Source of the DNA: Candidatus Hydrogenedentota bacterium
Lineage (GTDB): Bacteria; Hydrogenedentota; Hydrogenedentia; Hydrogenedentales; SLHB01
Direction of reading: 5' to 3'
NCBI GenBank assembly: GCA_016934125.1
Contig: JAFGTL010000388.1
Location: 1 to 9,475, forward strand
DNA length: 9,475 nucleotides
Shown: positions 1 to 5,461 of the stretch, one piece after another
How positions within the stretch are numbered: the first letter of the stretch is position 1
Layout of the letters: each line of letters starts with the position of its first letter
Made by a program: the position numbers and the translations under genes
The notes under the pieces: generated by a model
The model's input: the letters and a program-made list of their open reading frames with translations, nothing else
Databases searched by the model: none
Told to the model about the DNA's origin: nothing

Positions 1-473
1 GCCAGCGGTTCGTCGAGCAGCAGCAGCGCGGGTTTGTGCGACAGCGCAAGTACCAGCCCGAGTTTCGTGCGCGCGCCGTAGGACAGGGTCGCGATCTTGT
101 CGTCCCAGCCTATGCCCAGGCGCGACATGAGGTCGGCGCAGTATGCGTCGTCCCAGTCTTCGTAGAAGCCGCGGTAAAACTTGATCAGCCTCTTGACGGT
201 GAGCCATGCGACGAAGATGAGGTCGGGACTGACGTAGCCCACCTGCTTCTTCACGGCCACTTCGTCGCCACGGTGGTCGAGGCCGAACACTTCAATGGTG
301 CCTGCCTGTTCGCGGCCCATGCCCATGATCAGGTCTATGGTGGTGGTTTTGCCCGCGCCGTTAGGCCCGATGAAGCCGTAGATGGCCCCTTTGGGCACCG
401 TCAGGTCGAGCGGTCCCAGGTGAAATGCGGAGAACGACTTCTCCAAGCCGCGAATCTTGAGTACCTCTACCAT
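1..473 (-). CDS. YtrB-like ABC transporter ATP-binding subunit (3' part cut by window edge)
   Basis: This is the first 157 codons of an ABC ATPase, expected to power a membrane transporter or efflux complex from the cytoplasmic side. Visible motifs are Walker A GPNGAGKTT (residues 36-44), a signature loop LSYGARTKL (130-138) in place of LSGGQ, and Walker B LLLLDEP (150-156) just before the window edge. The Q-loop site reads GYVSPD, so the usual Gln is absent. A FYEDWD segment at 103-108 recalls the FYPDWD of YtrB-type ATPases. The ATG at 473 has an AAGGAG ribosome site 9 nt upstream. The gene starts 6 nt after the GntR regulator ends, the usual ytrA-ytrB order, so the two are surely co-transcribed. 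The permease should lie beyond the left edge. Family and partner gene agree well; the transported substrate is unknown. Confidence 0.93.
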   Translation of the reverse strand, partial: MVEVLKIRGLEKSFSAFHLGPLDLTVPKGAIYGFIGPNGAGKTTTIDLIMGMGREQAGTIEVFGLDHRGDEVAVKKQVGYVSPDLIFVAWLTVKRLIKFYRGFYEDWDDAYCADLMSRLGIGWDDKIATLSYGARTKLGLVLALSHKPALLLLDEPL

Positions 474-479
474 GCCTGG

Positions 480-887
480 TTACTCCTTCCCTTCTTTCAA
501 CAGGCGCTTGGCCATGTCTAGTAGTTCCTTGTCGTCCATTCCGGCTTCGTATCCTTCGCGCAGCGCTTCCCGAAGCAGGGCTTCGGTTTGCTCGCGTTTG
601 ATTTGTCGGCTCCTGGCCACGCCGTCTTGCGACACGAACGTCCCCAGCCCTTGTTTGCGGAAGATGATCTCGTCGCGTTCGAGTTCGGCGTAGGCGCGCT
701 TGACGGTGATGAGGCTCACCATGAGTTGTTCGGCCAACAGGCGAAATGACGGCAGCGGCGTACCGGGTTCGAGGCGGCCTTCGCTGACTTCCCGCTTGAT
801 GCCATCGACGATCTGCTGGTAGAGCGGTCCTGGCGCCGCCTTCGAGATCGGCGGTACGAGAAGTGTCTTCTTGGCGTCCTTGCCCAT
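480..887 (-). CDS. GntR-family transcriptional regulator, YtrA subfamily
   Basis: This is a 135-aa DNA-binding regulator. The N-terminal half is a GntR winged helix-turn-helix: PLYQQIVDGIKREV, then LPSFRLLAEQL, TVKRAYAELERDEI and wing GLGTFV. The short C-terminal tail (about 50 aa, helical, rich in Glu, Arg and Leu) is typical of the YtrA subfamily, which lacks a large effector domain and represses linked ABC transporter operons. The frame stays open to a GTG at 911, but that codon lies inside the spacer of the promoter at 896-924. I therefore place the start at the ATG at 887, which would be on or just after the transcription start, giving a leaderless mRNA. The ATPase gene follows after 6 nt. 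The inducer is not evident; in characterised YtrA systems it is often cell-envelope stress or antibiotics. Confidence 0.93.
   Translation of the reverse strand: MGKDAKKTLLVPPISKAAPGPLYQQIVDGIKREVSEGRLEPGTPLPSFRLLAEQLMVSLITVKRAYAELERDEIIFRKQGLGTFVSQDGVARSRQIKREQTEALLREALREGYEAGMDDKELLDMAKRLLKEGKE
483..488 (-). promoter_or_regulatory. Ribosome binding site of the ABC ATPase gene
   Basis: AAGGAG on the minus strand lies 9 nt before the ATG at 473 and inside the last codons of the GntR gene. It fixes the start of the ATPase and supports translation from the same message as the regulator. Confidence 0.8.
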
Positions 888-890
888 CGA

Positions 891-911
891 GTGTAAATAT
901 AGCATATACAC
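891..911. promoter_or_regulatory. Probable autoregulatory operator for the GntR regulator
   Basis: This is an imperfect 21-bp inverted repeat with outer arms GTGTA and TACAC; 7 of 10 half-site positions are symmetric. It covers the -10 box and part of the spacer. GntR proteins of the YtrA type bind AT-rich inverted repeats with GT...AC ends, so repression of its own operon by steric block is the natural reading. A second, overlapping repeat (GCATA at 902-906 and TATGC at 914-918) lies in the spacer and could be an alternative or additional site. Binding is inferred from position and symmetry. Confidence 0.6.
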
Positions 912-924
912 AGTATGCGGTCAA
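896..924 (-). promoter_or_regulatory. Sigma70-type promoter of the GntR-ABC operon
   Basis: On the minus strand there is a -35 TTGACC (919-924), a 17-nt spacer (902-918) and a -10 TATATT (896-901). Both boxes are close to consensus and stand out in this GC-rich region. The transcription start would fall around 887-892, at or within a few bases of the ATG at 887. No Shine-Dalgarno sequence fits between, so a leaderless transcript is predicted. Confidence 0.8.
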
Positions 925-1010
925 GGAAAATGTAAGGACTACTCTTGGAACCGGTCTGGTTGAGGCGATGTACTCAAACGCATAGCGGCTCGCGCGGGAA
1001 ACATCCCTCG

Positions 1011-1613
1011 CTAGAACCGGTCGATGACGACTACTTCCTCCCTGGGAAGCTGGCCGCCTCGGGGACGTGCCTCCTGGGCTGCCTTGCCGATGGCGACGAA
1101 CATGGCCACGACGTGGTCGTCGGGCAGATTGATGAGGTTGCCCACGGCGTCGTAATCGAATCCGTCCATGGGACACGAGTCGTATCCGAGGGCCTTCGCG
1201 GCGAGCATGAGGGTCTGTGCGGCGATGCCGCAGGAGCGCATGGCCTCGTCGCGCTGCACGTGCTCCCGGCCCCGATAGTAGCGGTCGATGGCGGGCACGA
1301 TCATGTCCCGCATTTCCTGGGGGGCGTTGCGCCAGTAGCGGCCCGGATCCTTCTCCCAGGCCTTGCGATCGGCGCACAACACGATCAACAGCGACGCATC
1401 GGTCACTTGGGCCTGGTTCCAGGCGGCTTCCCGGATCTGGCTGCGCAGCTCGGGATCCCGCACCAGCACGAACCGCCAGTTCTGGATGTTGAATGCGGTG
1501 GGCGCCAACAGGGCCAGCGCCATCAACCGATCCACCTCGTCATCCGTCATCTCATGGGCCGGGTCGTAGTGTTTGACCGCCCGACGCGTCTCGATGGCCG
1601 TCAGTGTGTCCAT
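1011..1613 (-). CDS. Nitroreductase-family flavoprotein
   Basis: This is a 200-aa protein of normal length for an NfsB-like nitroreductase: a homodimeric, cytoplasmic FMN enzyme using NAD(P)H to reduce nitro compounds, quinones or similar acceptors. The N-terminus has the FMN-phosphate motif ETRRAVKHYD (8-17), followed by LLAPTAFNIQNWRFVLV (35-51), the AP-x-x-x-N-x-Q-x-W flavin/dimer motif. Further on, GIAAQTLMLAAKALGYDSCPM (129-149) is the glycine/alanine-rich helix and turn of the family. The frame is open upstream to about 1754, but the ATG at 1613 has AGGGAGG 9 nt before it and starts right at the conserved domain. The gene stands alone between the GntR promoter and a divergent gap. Family is secure; the physiological substrate cannot be told. 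Confidence 0.92.
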   Translation of the reverse strand: MDTLTAIETRRAVKHYDPAHEMTDDEVDRLMALALLAPTAFNIQNWRFVLVRDPELRSQIREAAWNQAQVTDASLLIVLCADRKAWEKDPGRYWRNAPQEMRDMIVPAIDRYYRGREHVQRDEAMRSCGIAAQTLMLAAKALGYDSCPMDGFDYDAVGNLINLPDDHVVAMFVAIGKAAQEARPRGGQLPREEVVVIDRF

Positions 1614-1622
1614 GTCTGTCTG

Positions 1623-1629
1623 CCTCCCT
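1623..1629 (-). promoter_or_regulatory. Ribosome binding site of the nitroreductase gene
   Basis: AGGGAGG on the minus strand lies 9 nt before the ATG at 1613 and decides against the longer upstream reading of this frame. Confidence 0.75.
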
Positions 1630-1704
1630 CCCGAGCCGATCGTGCTTCTCACAGTTCTCGCGCCATCATCGCACTGGGAATCGCCCCGTGACAAGTCCCT
1701 TTCG

Positions 1705-1718
1705 AGTAGATTTCTACT
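1705..1718. repeat. 14-bp inverted repeat, possible operator upstream of the nitroreductase
   Basis: AGTAGA, 2-nt spacer, TCTACT is a perfect symmetric site about 92 nt upstream of the nitroreductase ATG. It is AT-rich in a GC-rich setting. A repressor or activator site for the nitroreductase is a reasonable guess; no regulator for it is encoded next door, and no clear -10 box is seen around it. Confidence 0.4.
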
Positions 1719-1802
1719 TGACGCAACGGGGTTCTCCGGGGCGGTGTCCCTCACTCATCCCCAGTCTTGGCTTTCGAAGCGCTCGCACCACGACGGAAGC
1801 CA

Positions 1803-1838
1803 CCGGCCCCGATGGGGAGACTGTGCGCTTGGGGCCGG
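1803..1838. repeat. Stem-loop, perfect 8-bp arms
   Basis: CCGGCCCC (1803-1810) pairs perfectly with GGGGCCGG (1831-1838) across a 20-nt loop. It directly abuts the next stem-loop, sharing base 1838. There is no T-run on either side, so it does not look like a simple terminator. Confidence 0.45.
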
Positions 1839-1904
1839 CCGGGAATCTGGGGAGACGTATTCGCGTCGGGGACTCCGCTCTGAGCATGTCCCGAGATTCC
1901 CGGC
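1838..1904. repeat. Long stem-loop, 15-bp arms with one mismatch
   Basis: Arms at 1838-1852 and 1890-1904 share an 11-bp perfect core, GCCGGGAATCT, then one mismatch and three more pairs, across a 37-nt loop. The loop itself can form GACG/CGTC around TATTCG, and GGGAC (1869-1873) can pair with GTCCC (1888-1892) in competition with the outer stem. This is the strongest secondary structure outside genes in the window. It could be part of a structured RNA, a bidirectional element or a small repeat family; the sequence alone does not tell. Confidence 0.5.
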
Positions 1905-2042
1905 GTCGACATGCACCGGCTCTTGTGGTTCTGGCGCAAACTGGGGATGAGTGGGGCCGTGTTCTTGGACGCCTGTGTCGCACCCCGCGCCGGTGGAGCG
2001 GGGGAGGGGGTGCTTCCCGGAGGTCGAGTGCCCTGCCCGGAA

Positions 2043-2071
2043 TTGACACGGAGCCGCCCGGGAGATAGACT
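2043..2071 (+). promoter_or_regulatory. Sigma70-type promoter of the membrane protein-amrS-Tat peptide unit
   Basis: The -35 is a perfect TTGACA (2043-2048), followed by a 17-nt spacer and a -10 TAGACT (2066-2071; 4 of 6 consensus). Transcription would start near 2078, giving a leader of about 29 nt that holds the ribosome site of the first gene. Confidence 0.65.
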
Positions 2072-2095
2072 CGGAACAGGTGACACATGGGTAGT

Positions 2096-2100
2096 GGAGG
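2096..2100 (+). promoter_or_regulatory. Ribosome binding site that fixes the membrane protein start
   Basis: GGAGG directly touches an ATG at 2101 but lies 6 nt before the in-frame ATG at 2107. Only the second spacing is workable, so translation should start at 2107. Confidence 0.75.
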
Positions 2101-2106
2101 ATGGAC

Positions 2107-2475
2107 ATGATCAGCAGCTTGTTCTTCAGCGGACTGGCGACGATCCCGGTGTGGGCGGCGTGGATTGTGGGCATCGTGGTGGGGTGCTTGATGTGGTCCC
2201 GCGATCCGAAAACAGCGCGTATCCTCGTGCCTACACTCGTGGTGATGCTGATCTGCTCCGCCCTCAATCTGGCCTTCACCTTCGCATTGAACGCCGGGAT
2301 GGCCCGGGGGGTGATCGACGGAAGGTTGACTACGTTCATCTTTGTGGCGAGGGCCTTTGGCTCGAGCGTCGTGTATGCGGGCGGTTGGGGCGTGTTGATC
2401 TGGCTCGCCGTCCGATCCCGCGGCGTGTCTTCGAAGAGCGAACCGGCCGAAGCCGTTGCCCGAACCGATGCGTAA
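2107..2475 (+). CDS. Small multi-pass membrane protein of unknown function
   Basis: This is a 122-aa hydrophobic protein that I do not recognise. Membrane segments are visible at about residues 12-30 (IPVWAAWIVGIVVGCLMW), 38-61 (ILVPTLVVMLICSALNLAF and following) and 74-102, the last long enough to be one helix or two short ones. Positively charged SRDPK (31-35) lies between the first two helices. The tail (103-122) is polar and rich in Ser, Arg and Glu, and is probably cytoplasmic. It is the first gene after a good promoter and ends 31 nt before amrS, so the two are likely co-transcribed. A small hairpin (ACGCC 2475-2479, GGCGT 2485-2489) sits in that gap. No catalytic motif is visible; it may be unrelated to AmrS or may act with it at the membrane. 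Confidence 0.8.
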   Translation: MISSLFFSGLATIPVWAAWIVGIVVGCLMWSRDPKTARILVPTLVVMLICSALNLAFTFALNAGMARGVIDGRLTTFIFVARAFGSSVVYAGGWGVLIWLAVRSRGVSSKSEPAEAVARTDA

Positions 2476-2506
2476 CGCCTGAGCGGCGTCGGCATGGAGC
2501 CGCGCC

Positions 2507-3478
2507 ATGGTTGTCCAATGTGATCTGTGCCCGAAAGCCTGCCGGATCGAGCCCGGCCAGAGCGGGGAATGCCGCATTCGCATCAATCTCGACGGCAAAC
2601 TCGTCGCCGTGACCTATGGCCACCCGTGCGCCGTGCACGTGGATCCGGTGGAGAAGAAGCCGCTGTTTCATTTCCTACCGGGCTCGGGCATCCTGAGCAT
2701 CGCCACCGTCGGATGCAATCTTCACTGTAAGAACTGTCAGAACTGGCAGATCTCGCAGGAGAATCCCGAGAATACCCCCGCCCATTCCCTGCCACCGGAG
2801 GAGCTTCCGGGCCTTGCCCGCACGTACGGGTGCCAATCCGTCGCGTACACCTACACCGAGCCCGTCGTGTACTATGAATACACGCTGGACGGGTGCGTCA
2901 AGGTGCGCGAGGCGGGCCTGCGTAACGCCCTCGTTACGGCCGGCTACATCAACCGGGCGCCCATGGAGAAGCTCTGCCGCTACGTGGACGCGGCCAACAT
3001 CGACCTCAAGTTCATGTCCGATACGCTGTATCGCGACATCTGCGGCGCTACGCTGCAGCCGGTGCTCGATACGCTGGTGCTGGCCAAGTCGCTCGGTGTG
3101 CTCGTCGAGGTGACGAATCTCGTCATCCCCACGCTGAACGACAGCGACGATGATATCCGCGCCCTGTGCCACTGGATCGCGGCGAACATGGGCCGGGAGA
3201 CGCCGCTTCATTTCTCGCGGTTCCACCCCGACTACCGCATGCGCAACCTGCCGCCCACGCCCGCCGCAACGTTGGATCGCGCCAAAGAGATTGCATGCGC
3301 CGAGGGGCTCTACCACGTGTACATCGGCAACATACTCCGCCCGGACGGGGAGAGCACTTACTGCCACGAGTGCGGGAGGCTGCTGGTGGAACGGCGGGGA
3401 TTCGAGGTGCTTCAGAACCACATCGACGTCGGCGCCTGCCCGGATTGCGGCACGGAGGTGTACGGAACATGGAGTTGA
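2507..3478 (+). CDS. amrS: AmmeMemoRadiSam system radical SAM enzyme
   Basis: This is a 323-aa cytoplasmic radical SAM enzyme related to pyruvate formate-lyase activating enzymes. The cluster motif CX3CX2C is CNLHCKNC at residues 70-77. The family also shows an N-terminal Cys set, C5, C8, C12 and C22 in a CxxCPxxC...GxxGxC pattern, and the phrase VDPVEKKPLFHF (45-56). A C-terminal zinc-ribbon-like CHEC (286-289) with CPDC (311-314) probably holds zinc or a second cluster. A GGAG ribosome site lies 7 nt before the ATG. In other genomes AmrS belongs with AMMECR1 and Memo homologues; its reaction and substrate have not been established to my knowledge. Neither partner is encoded in this window. 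The gene follows a membrane protein and overlaps a small Tat-signal peptide gene, which may be its local partner. Family assignment is firm. Confidence 0.95.
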   Translation: MVVQCDLCPKACRIEPGQSGECRIRINLDGKLVAVTYGHPCAVHVDPVEKKPLFHFLPGSGILSIATVGCNLHCKNCQNWQISQENPENTPAHSLPPEELPGLARTYGCQSVAYTYTEPVVYYEYTLDGCVKVREAGLRNALVTAGYINRAPMEKLCRYVDAANIDLKFMSDTLYRDICGATLQPVLDTLVLAKSLGVLVEVTNLVIPTLNDSDDDIRALCHWIAANMGRETPLHFSRFHPDYRMRNLPPTPAATLDRAKEIACAEGLYHVYIGNILRPDGESTYCHECGRLLVERRGFEVLQNHIDVGACPDCGTEVYGTWS

Positions 3479-3663
3479 AACGGCGCACATTTATCCGGCG
3501 GATTGCGGCGCTGTTGGCTGCGGCGGCCGGGGCGGCCGCCGGCGTGGGGCGGCGTGTCCGGGCATGCCGTCAAGTGGAGGCGCTGCGGGCGCGGCTCTAT
3601 CCCGGCGCGCACAAACCCCTGTCGGACGCCGGCGTCCGGCGCCCGGGCCGGTGGCTCGGATAG
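3469..3663 (+). CDS. Small Tat-signal-like peptide coupled to amrS
   Basis: This is a 64-aa protein whose ATG overlaps the last 10 nt of amrS in another frame, a strong sign of translational coupling. The N-terminus has a twin-arginine-like motif KRRTFIRR (4-11) followed by an Ala-rich hydrophobic stretch (12-25) with few bulky residues, as in Tat signals. The remaining part is short and basic, with YPGAHKPL (44-51) and the C-terminus RRPGRWLG (57-64). It has no recognisable domain. Possible roles are an exported peptide, a membrane-tethered partner of AmrS, or a peptide substrate modified by it; all are inference. It ends 12 nt before the convergent repeat-protein gene. Against it, the GC-rich context makes open frames cheap, but the overlap position, twin-arginine and hydrophobic order, and the defined C-terminus argue for a real gene. 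Confidence 0.65.
   Translation: MELKRRTFIRRIAALLAAAAGAAAGVGRRVRACRQVEALRARLYPGAHKPLSDAGVRRPGRWLG
3623..3638. repeat. 16-bp perfect palindrome within the Tat-peptide gene
   Basis: The half-site CGGACGCC is followed immediately by its reverse complement GGCGTCCG. It lies in the codons for residues 52-57 of the small peptide and near the end of the plus-strand unit. It may simply reflect GC-rich codons, or contribute to folding of the transcript end; there is no T-run after it. Confidence 0.35.
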
Positions 3664-3675
3664 GCCGCGGGGCCG

Positions 3676-5295
3676 CTACTCAGCCGGTTCGCTCCCCGCC
3701 GAGGCCCCGTTCCGCCCGCCGAGAGGAATCCGGGGCGAATAGAGGAGGCGCAAGTAGCGTTGGCCGTCTTCCTTGCCGTACTGGAAGAAGCCCGCCAGGA
3801 ACTGGAGCCGGCTCCGGCCCGGTGCGGCGCGGAACGATGTGAACGGGAACACGTCCACATCGTGCGTGTCCCCGCGCCGCTCGTTTCGATACCCCCGCCA
3901 CAGCACGCTGATCCGCTTGTCGCCGCCGGTGAAGTACTGTGCGTCCACCACGCGCCACAGCACGGAATAGCGATCCTTCTCCTTCGTATGCGCCTGCCGC
4001 CACAGGGGCCAGAGCAGCGTAAACTCTGTCTCCTCGGGGCTTCGATCATAGGTATAGAGCGGCACCAGGCAGTTCATCGCGCTGTCGCACTGCTCGCCGC
4101 CTCCCGGCGTCGAGGTACGTTCGCACTCCGACCAGTAGAGCGGAAACACGTCGAAGTAGCGTGACTCGACGTGGGTGGCCACTTCGTCTGCAGCGGGCTC
4201 GCTGGGCGCCGCCGCCGCTCCCCTGTCCCATTCGGTGCGGCCGCGCCAGATCAAGGGCCAGAGCGCCCACTGGCGACGGGTGCAATACTGGCGGCCGTCC
4301 TCGCAGTTGTGGGCCGAACGCCTCCATCCCGCCAAGGGCCAGAGGCGGAAGTCCTTTCTGTCCTGCCCGTCTCCGCCCCAGGAGAGCACCGGCCACAGTA
4401 CGTCGTGCGAGCGGTACTCGCCGTCTCGCCGCATGACGTATGCGGGCCAAAGCACCGCCCGCCACACCTTGTCGTCCCCCTTCTTGTGGCCGTAGAGCGG
4501 GAAGACGACGAGGAGTTGGGAATCCTTGAAGTCCCAGTACACGGGGAACACGACCACGCTGTTGGCGCCGCGCCAAAACACGGGGAACACGATTGCTACC
4601 TTCGTCTTGCCGGACTCGCGCCCCCAGTAGACGGGGAGGAGCCAGGTTCCTCGCTCGGCGCCATCGCGCCAGTCGAGCAGCAGCGGCATAATCGCGAACG
4701 TCCGCTCGTGCTCTGCGGAGTCATCCTTCTCCCAGTAGACGGGCGCGGCCCAGAGGCCTCGCGTGTCATCGTTGCGCCAGGCCCAACTGATGGGCGCGAG
4801 GCCGGCGCTCCAGTCGGGCGTGTCGCCGTAGTCGCGTGCCAGCCACGCAGGCCCGACTACTGTCCCCCGCGATTCGCCAGGCGTCTTCGTCTCGTTCCAC
4901 CACGACCACAGGACGGGGAAAACATCCATGTAGTGGCCGCCCTCGGTGTCCGCCCCCCAGAACACGGGGACGGCGCGTCCGTCGGTTTCTCCGTCGGGAT
5001 CGTGCTCGAACCGCATGAGTGGCCAGAGGAGGTCGAGCGCGTGTTCCTCCTGATCTTCCTCCCCCTCCCGGCGCCAGATGAAGAGCGGGCGCAAGGCGGA
5101 CACCGTCGTGCCGTCCTTGGACGTGAACTGCCCCAACGGGATCAAGACGCGGACGTCCGGGCCGGACTCATCGCTGTCCACGATGAGCACGGGCCAGAGG
5201 TTGATGTCGGCGCCCGGCTGCCCCATACCGGACGCGGACTGCGCCCATCCCAGCGTCAACAGCGTCATGCCGCATATCAATGCCGCGTGCTTCAT
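3676..5295 (-). CDS. Secreted protein with about 18 aromatic-Pro (VFPVYW/LWPL) repeats
   Basis: This is a 539-aa protein that I know only as a hypothetical type. A signal peptide covers about residues 1-23 (hydrophobic LICGMTLLTLGWA, cleavage likely after SASG). The rest is a chain of short units spaced roughly 20-40 residues apart, each with a hydrophobic-aromatic-Pro core: VFPVLW, APVYW, LLPVYW, VFPVFW, VFPVYW, VFPLYG, LWPAYV, LWPVLSW, LWPLAGW, LWPLIW, VFPLYW, LVPLYTY, LWPLW, VLWR and others. Charged turns such as GKTK, RRDGEYRS and DGQDRKD separate them. Alternating aromatic strands and polar turns suggest a beta-rich fold, perhaps a beta-barrel or beta-propeller at the outer envelope. The ATG at 5295 has GGGGGA 7 nt upstream; a TTG at 5301 is too close to it to be the start. 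It is transcribed away from the beta-helix lipoprotein gene and converges on the Tat-peptide gene. No enzyme motif is visible. Confidence 0.88.
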   Translation of the reverse strand: MKHAALICGMTLLTLGWAQSASGMGQPGADINLWPVLIVDSDESGPDVRVLIPLGQFTSKDGTTVSALRPLFIWRREGEEDQEEHALDLLWPLMRFEHDPDGETDGRAVPVFWGADTEGGHYMDVFPVLWSWWNETKTPGESRGTVVGPAWLARDYGDTPDWSAGLAPISWAWRNDDTRGLWAAPVYWEKDDSAEHERTFAIMPLLLDWRDGAERGTWLLPVYWGRESGKTKVAIVFPVFWRGANSVVVFPVYWDFKDSQLLVVFPLYGHKKGDDKVWRAVLWPAYVMRRDGEYRSHDVLWPVLSWGGDGQDRKDFRLWPLAGWRRSAHNCEDGRQYCTRRQWALWPLIWRGRTEWDRGAAAAPSEPAADEVATHVESRYFDVFPLYWSECERTSTPGGGEQCDSAMNCLVPLYTYDRSPEETEFTLLWPLWRQAHTKEKDRYSVLWRVVDAQYFTGGDKRISVLWRGYRNERRGDTHDVDVFPFTSFRAAPGRSRLQFLAGFFQYGKEDGQRYLRLLYSPRIPLGGRNGASAGSEPAE

Positions 5296-5342
5296 CCCCA
5301 ATTCCCCCAGGTTATGCCGCCACCACGCCCTGCGGCACCCCC

Positions 5343-5351
5343 ATCATACCA
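5343..5351 (-). promoter_or_regulatory. Extended -10 promoter of the repeat-protein gene
   Basis: The minus strand reads TGGTATGAT, an extended -10 (TGn plus TATGAT, 5 of 6 consensus). No good -35 is present, which extended -10 promoters tolerate. Transcription would start near 5336, about 40 nt before the ATG at 5295. Confidence 0.5.
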
Positions 5352-5377
5352 CGGCTCCCGGCTGTCCGTTCGAGCAG

Positions 5378-5406
5378 TGGACCGCGCGGGGGAGCGGTGG
5401 TATCCT
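5378..5406 (+). promoter_or_regulatory. Candidate promoter of the beta-helix lipoprotein gene
   Basis: TGGACC (5378-5383), a 17-nt spacer and TATCCT (5401-5406) each match 4 of 6 consensus bases. An ACCGC/GCGGT repeat (5381-5385 with 5394-5398) lies across the spacer. The start site would be near 5413, with a leader of about 49 nt. Confidence 0.4.
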
Positions 5407-5448
5407 GGGGCCAGGACCGCGGGCATACAAACGGGCTCGTGACGGGCC

Positions 5449-5455
5449 GGAAGGG
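5449..5455 (+). promoter_or_regulatory. Ribosome binding site of the lipoprotein gene
   Basis: GGAAGGG lies 6 nt before the ATG at 5462 and 9 nt before the next in-frame ATG at 5465. Either gives the same signal peptide, and both exclude the long upstream extension of the frame. Confidence 0.6.
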
Positions 5456-5461
5456 CGGGCT

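Larger units (their letters stand above)
1614..2042. other. Divergent intergenic region rich in inverted repeats, no convincing gene
   Basis: This stretch separates the minus-strand nitroreductase from the promoter of the plus-strand membrane protein/amrS unit. Frames open through it on both strands give low-complexity Arg/Ser/Pro/Gly-rich proteins without recognisable motifs and without good ribosome sites, so I treat them as artefacts of GC content. It contains a 14-bp inverted repeat (1705-1718), two abutting stem-loops (1803-1838 and 1838-1904) and a CCCCGC/GCGGGG hairpin (1983-1988 with 1998-2003). At over 400 nt it is long for a pair of divergent promoters in such a tightly packed region. 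A non-coding RNA or a decayed gene is possible. Confidence 0.6.

Noticed and set aside
951..1021. Short direct repeat GAACCGGTC near 952 and 1014
   Set aside because: Only 9 bp, GC-rich, and one copy lies at the nitroreductase stop codon; it is likely to occur by chance.
1614..1754. N-terminal extension of the nitroreductase to a start near 1754
   Set aside because: The added 47 residues are low complexity and not family-like, while AGGGAGG precedes the ATG at 1613, where the domain begins.
1714..2598. 294-codon minus-strand frame through the divergent gap and the membrane protein gene
   Set aside because: His/Arg/Pro-rich composition without motifs; the plus-strand promoter, ribosome site and membrane helices explain this region better.
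4171..5442. 423-codon frame on the plus strand, opposite the repeat protein
   Set aside because: It lacks a ribosome site and motifs; the minus frame has a signal peptide and regular repeats that cannot arise by chance.
5078..5461. In-frame upstream extension of the lipoprotein reading frame
   Set aside because: It would bury the lipoprotein signal peptide and overlap the divergent gene and both promoters. The ATG at 5462 has a good ribosome site.
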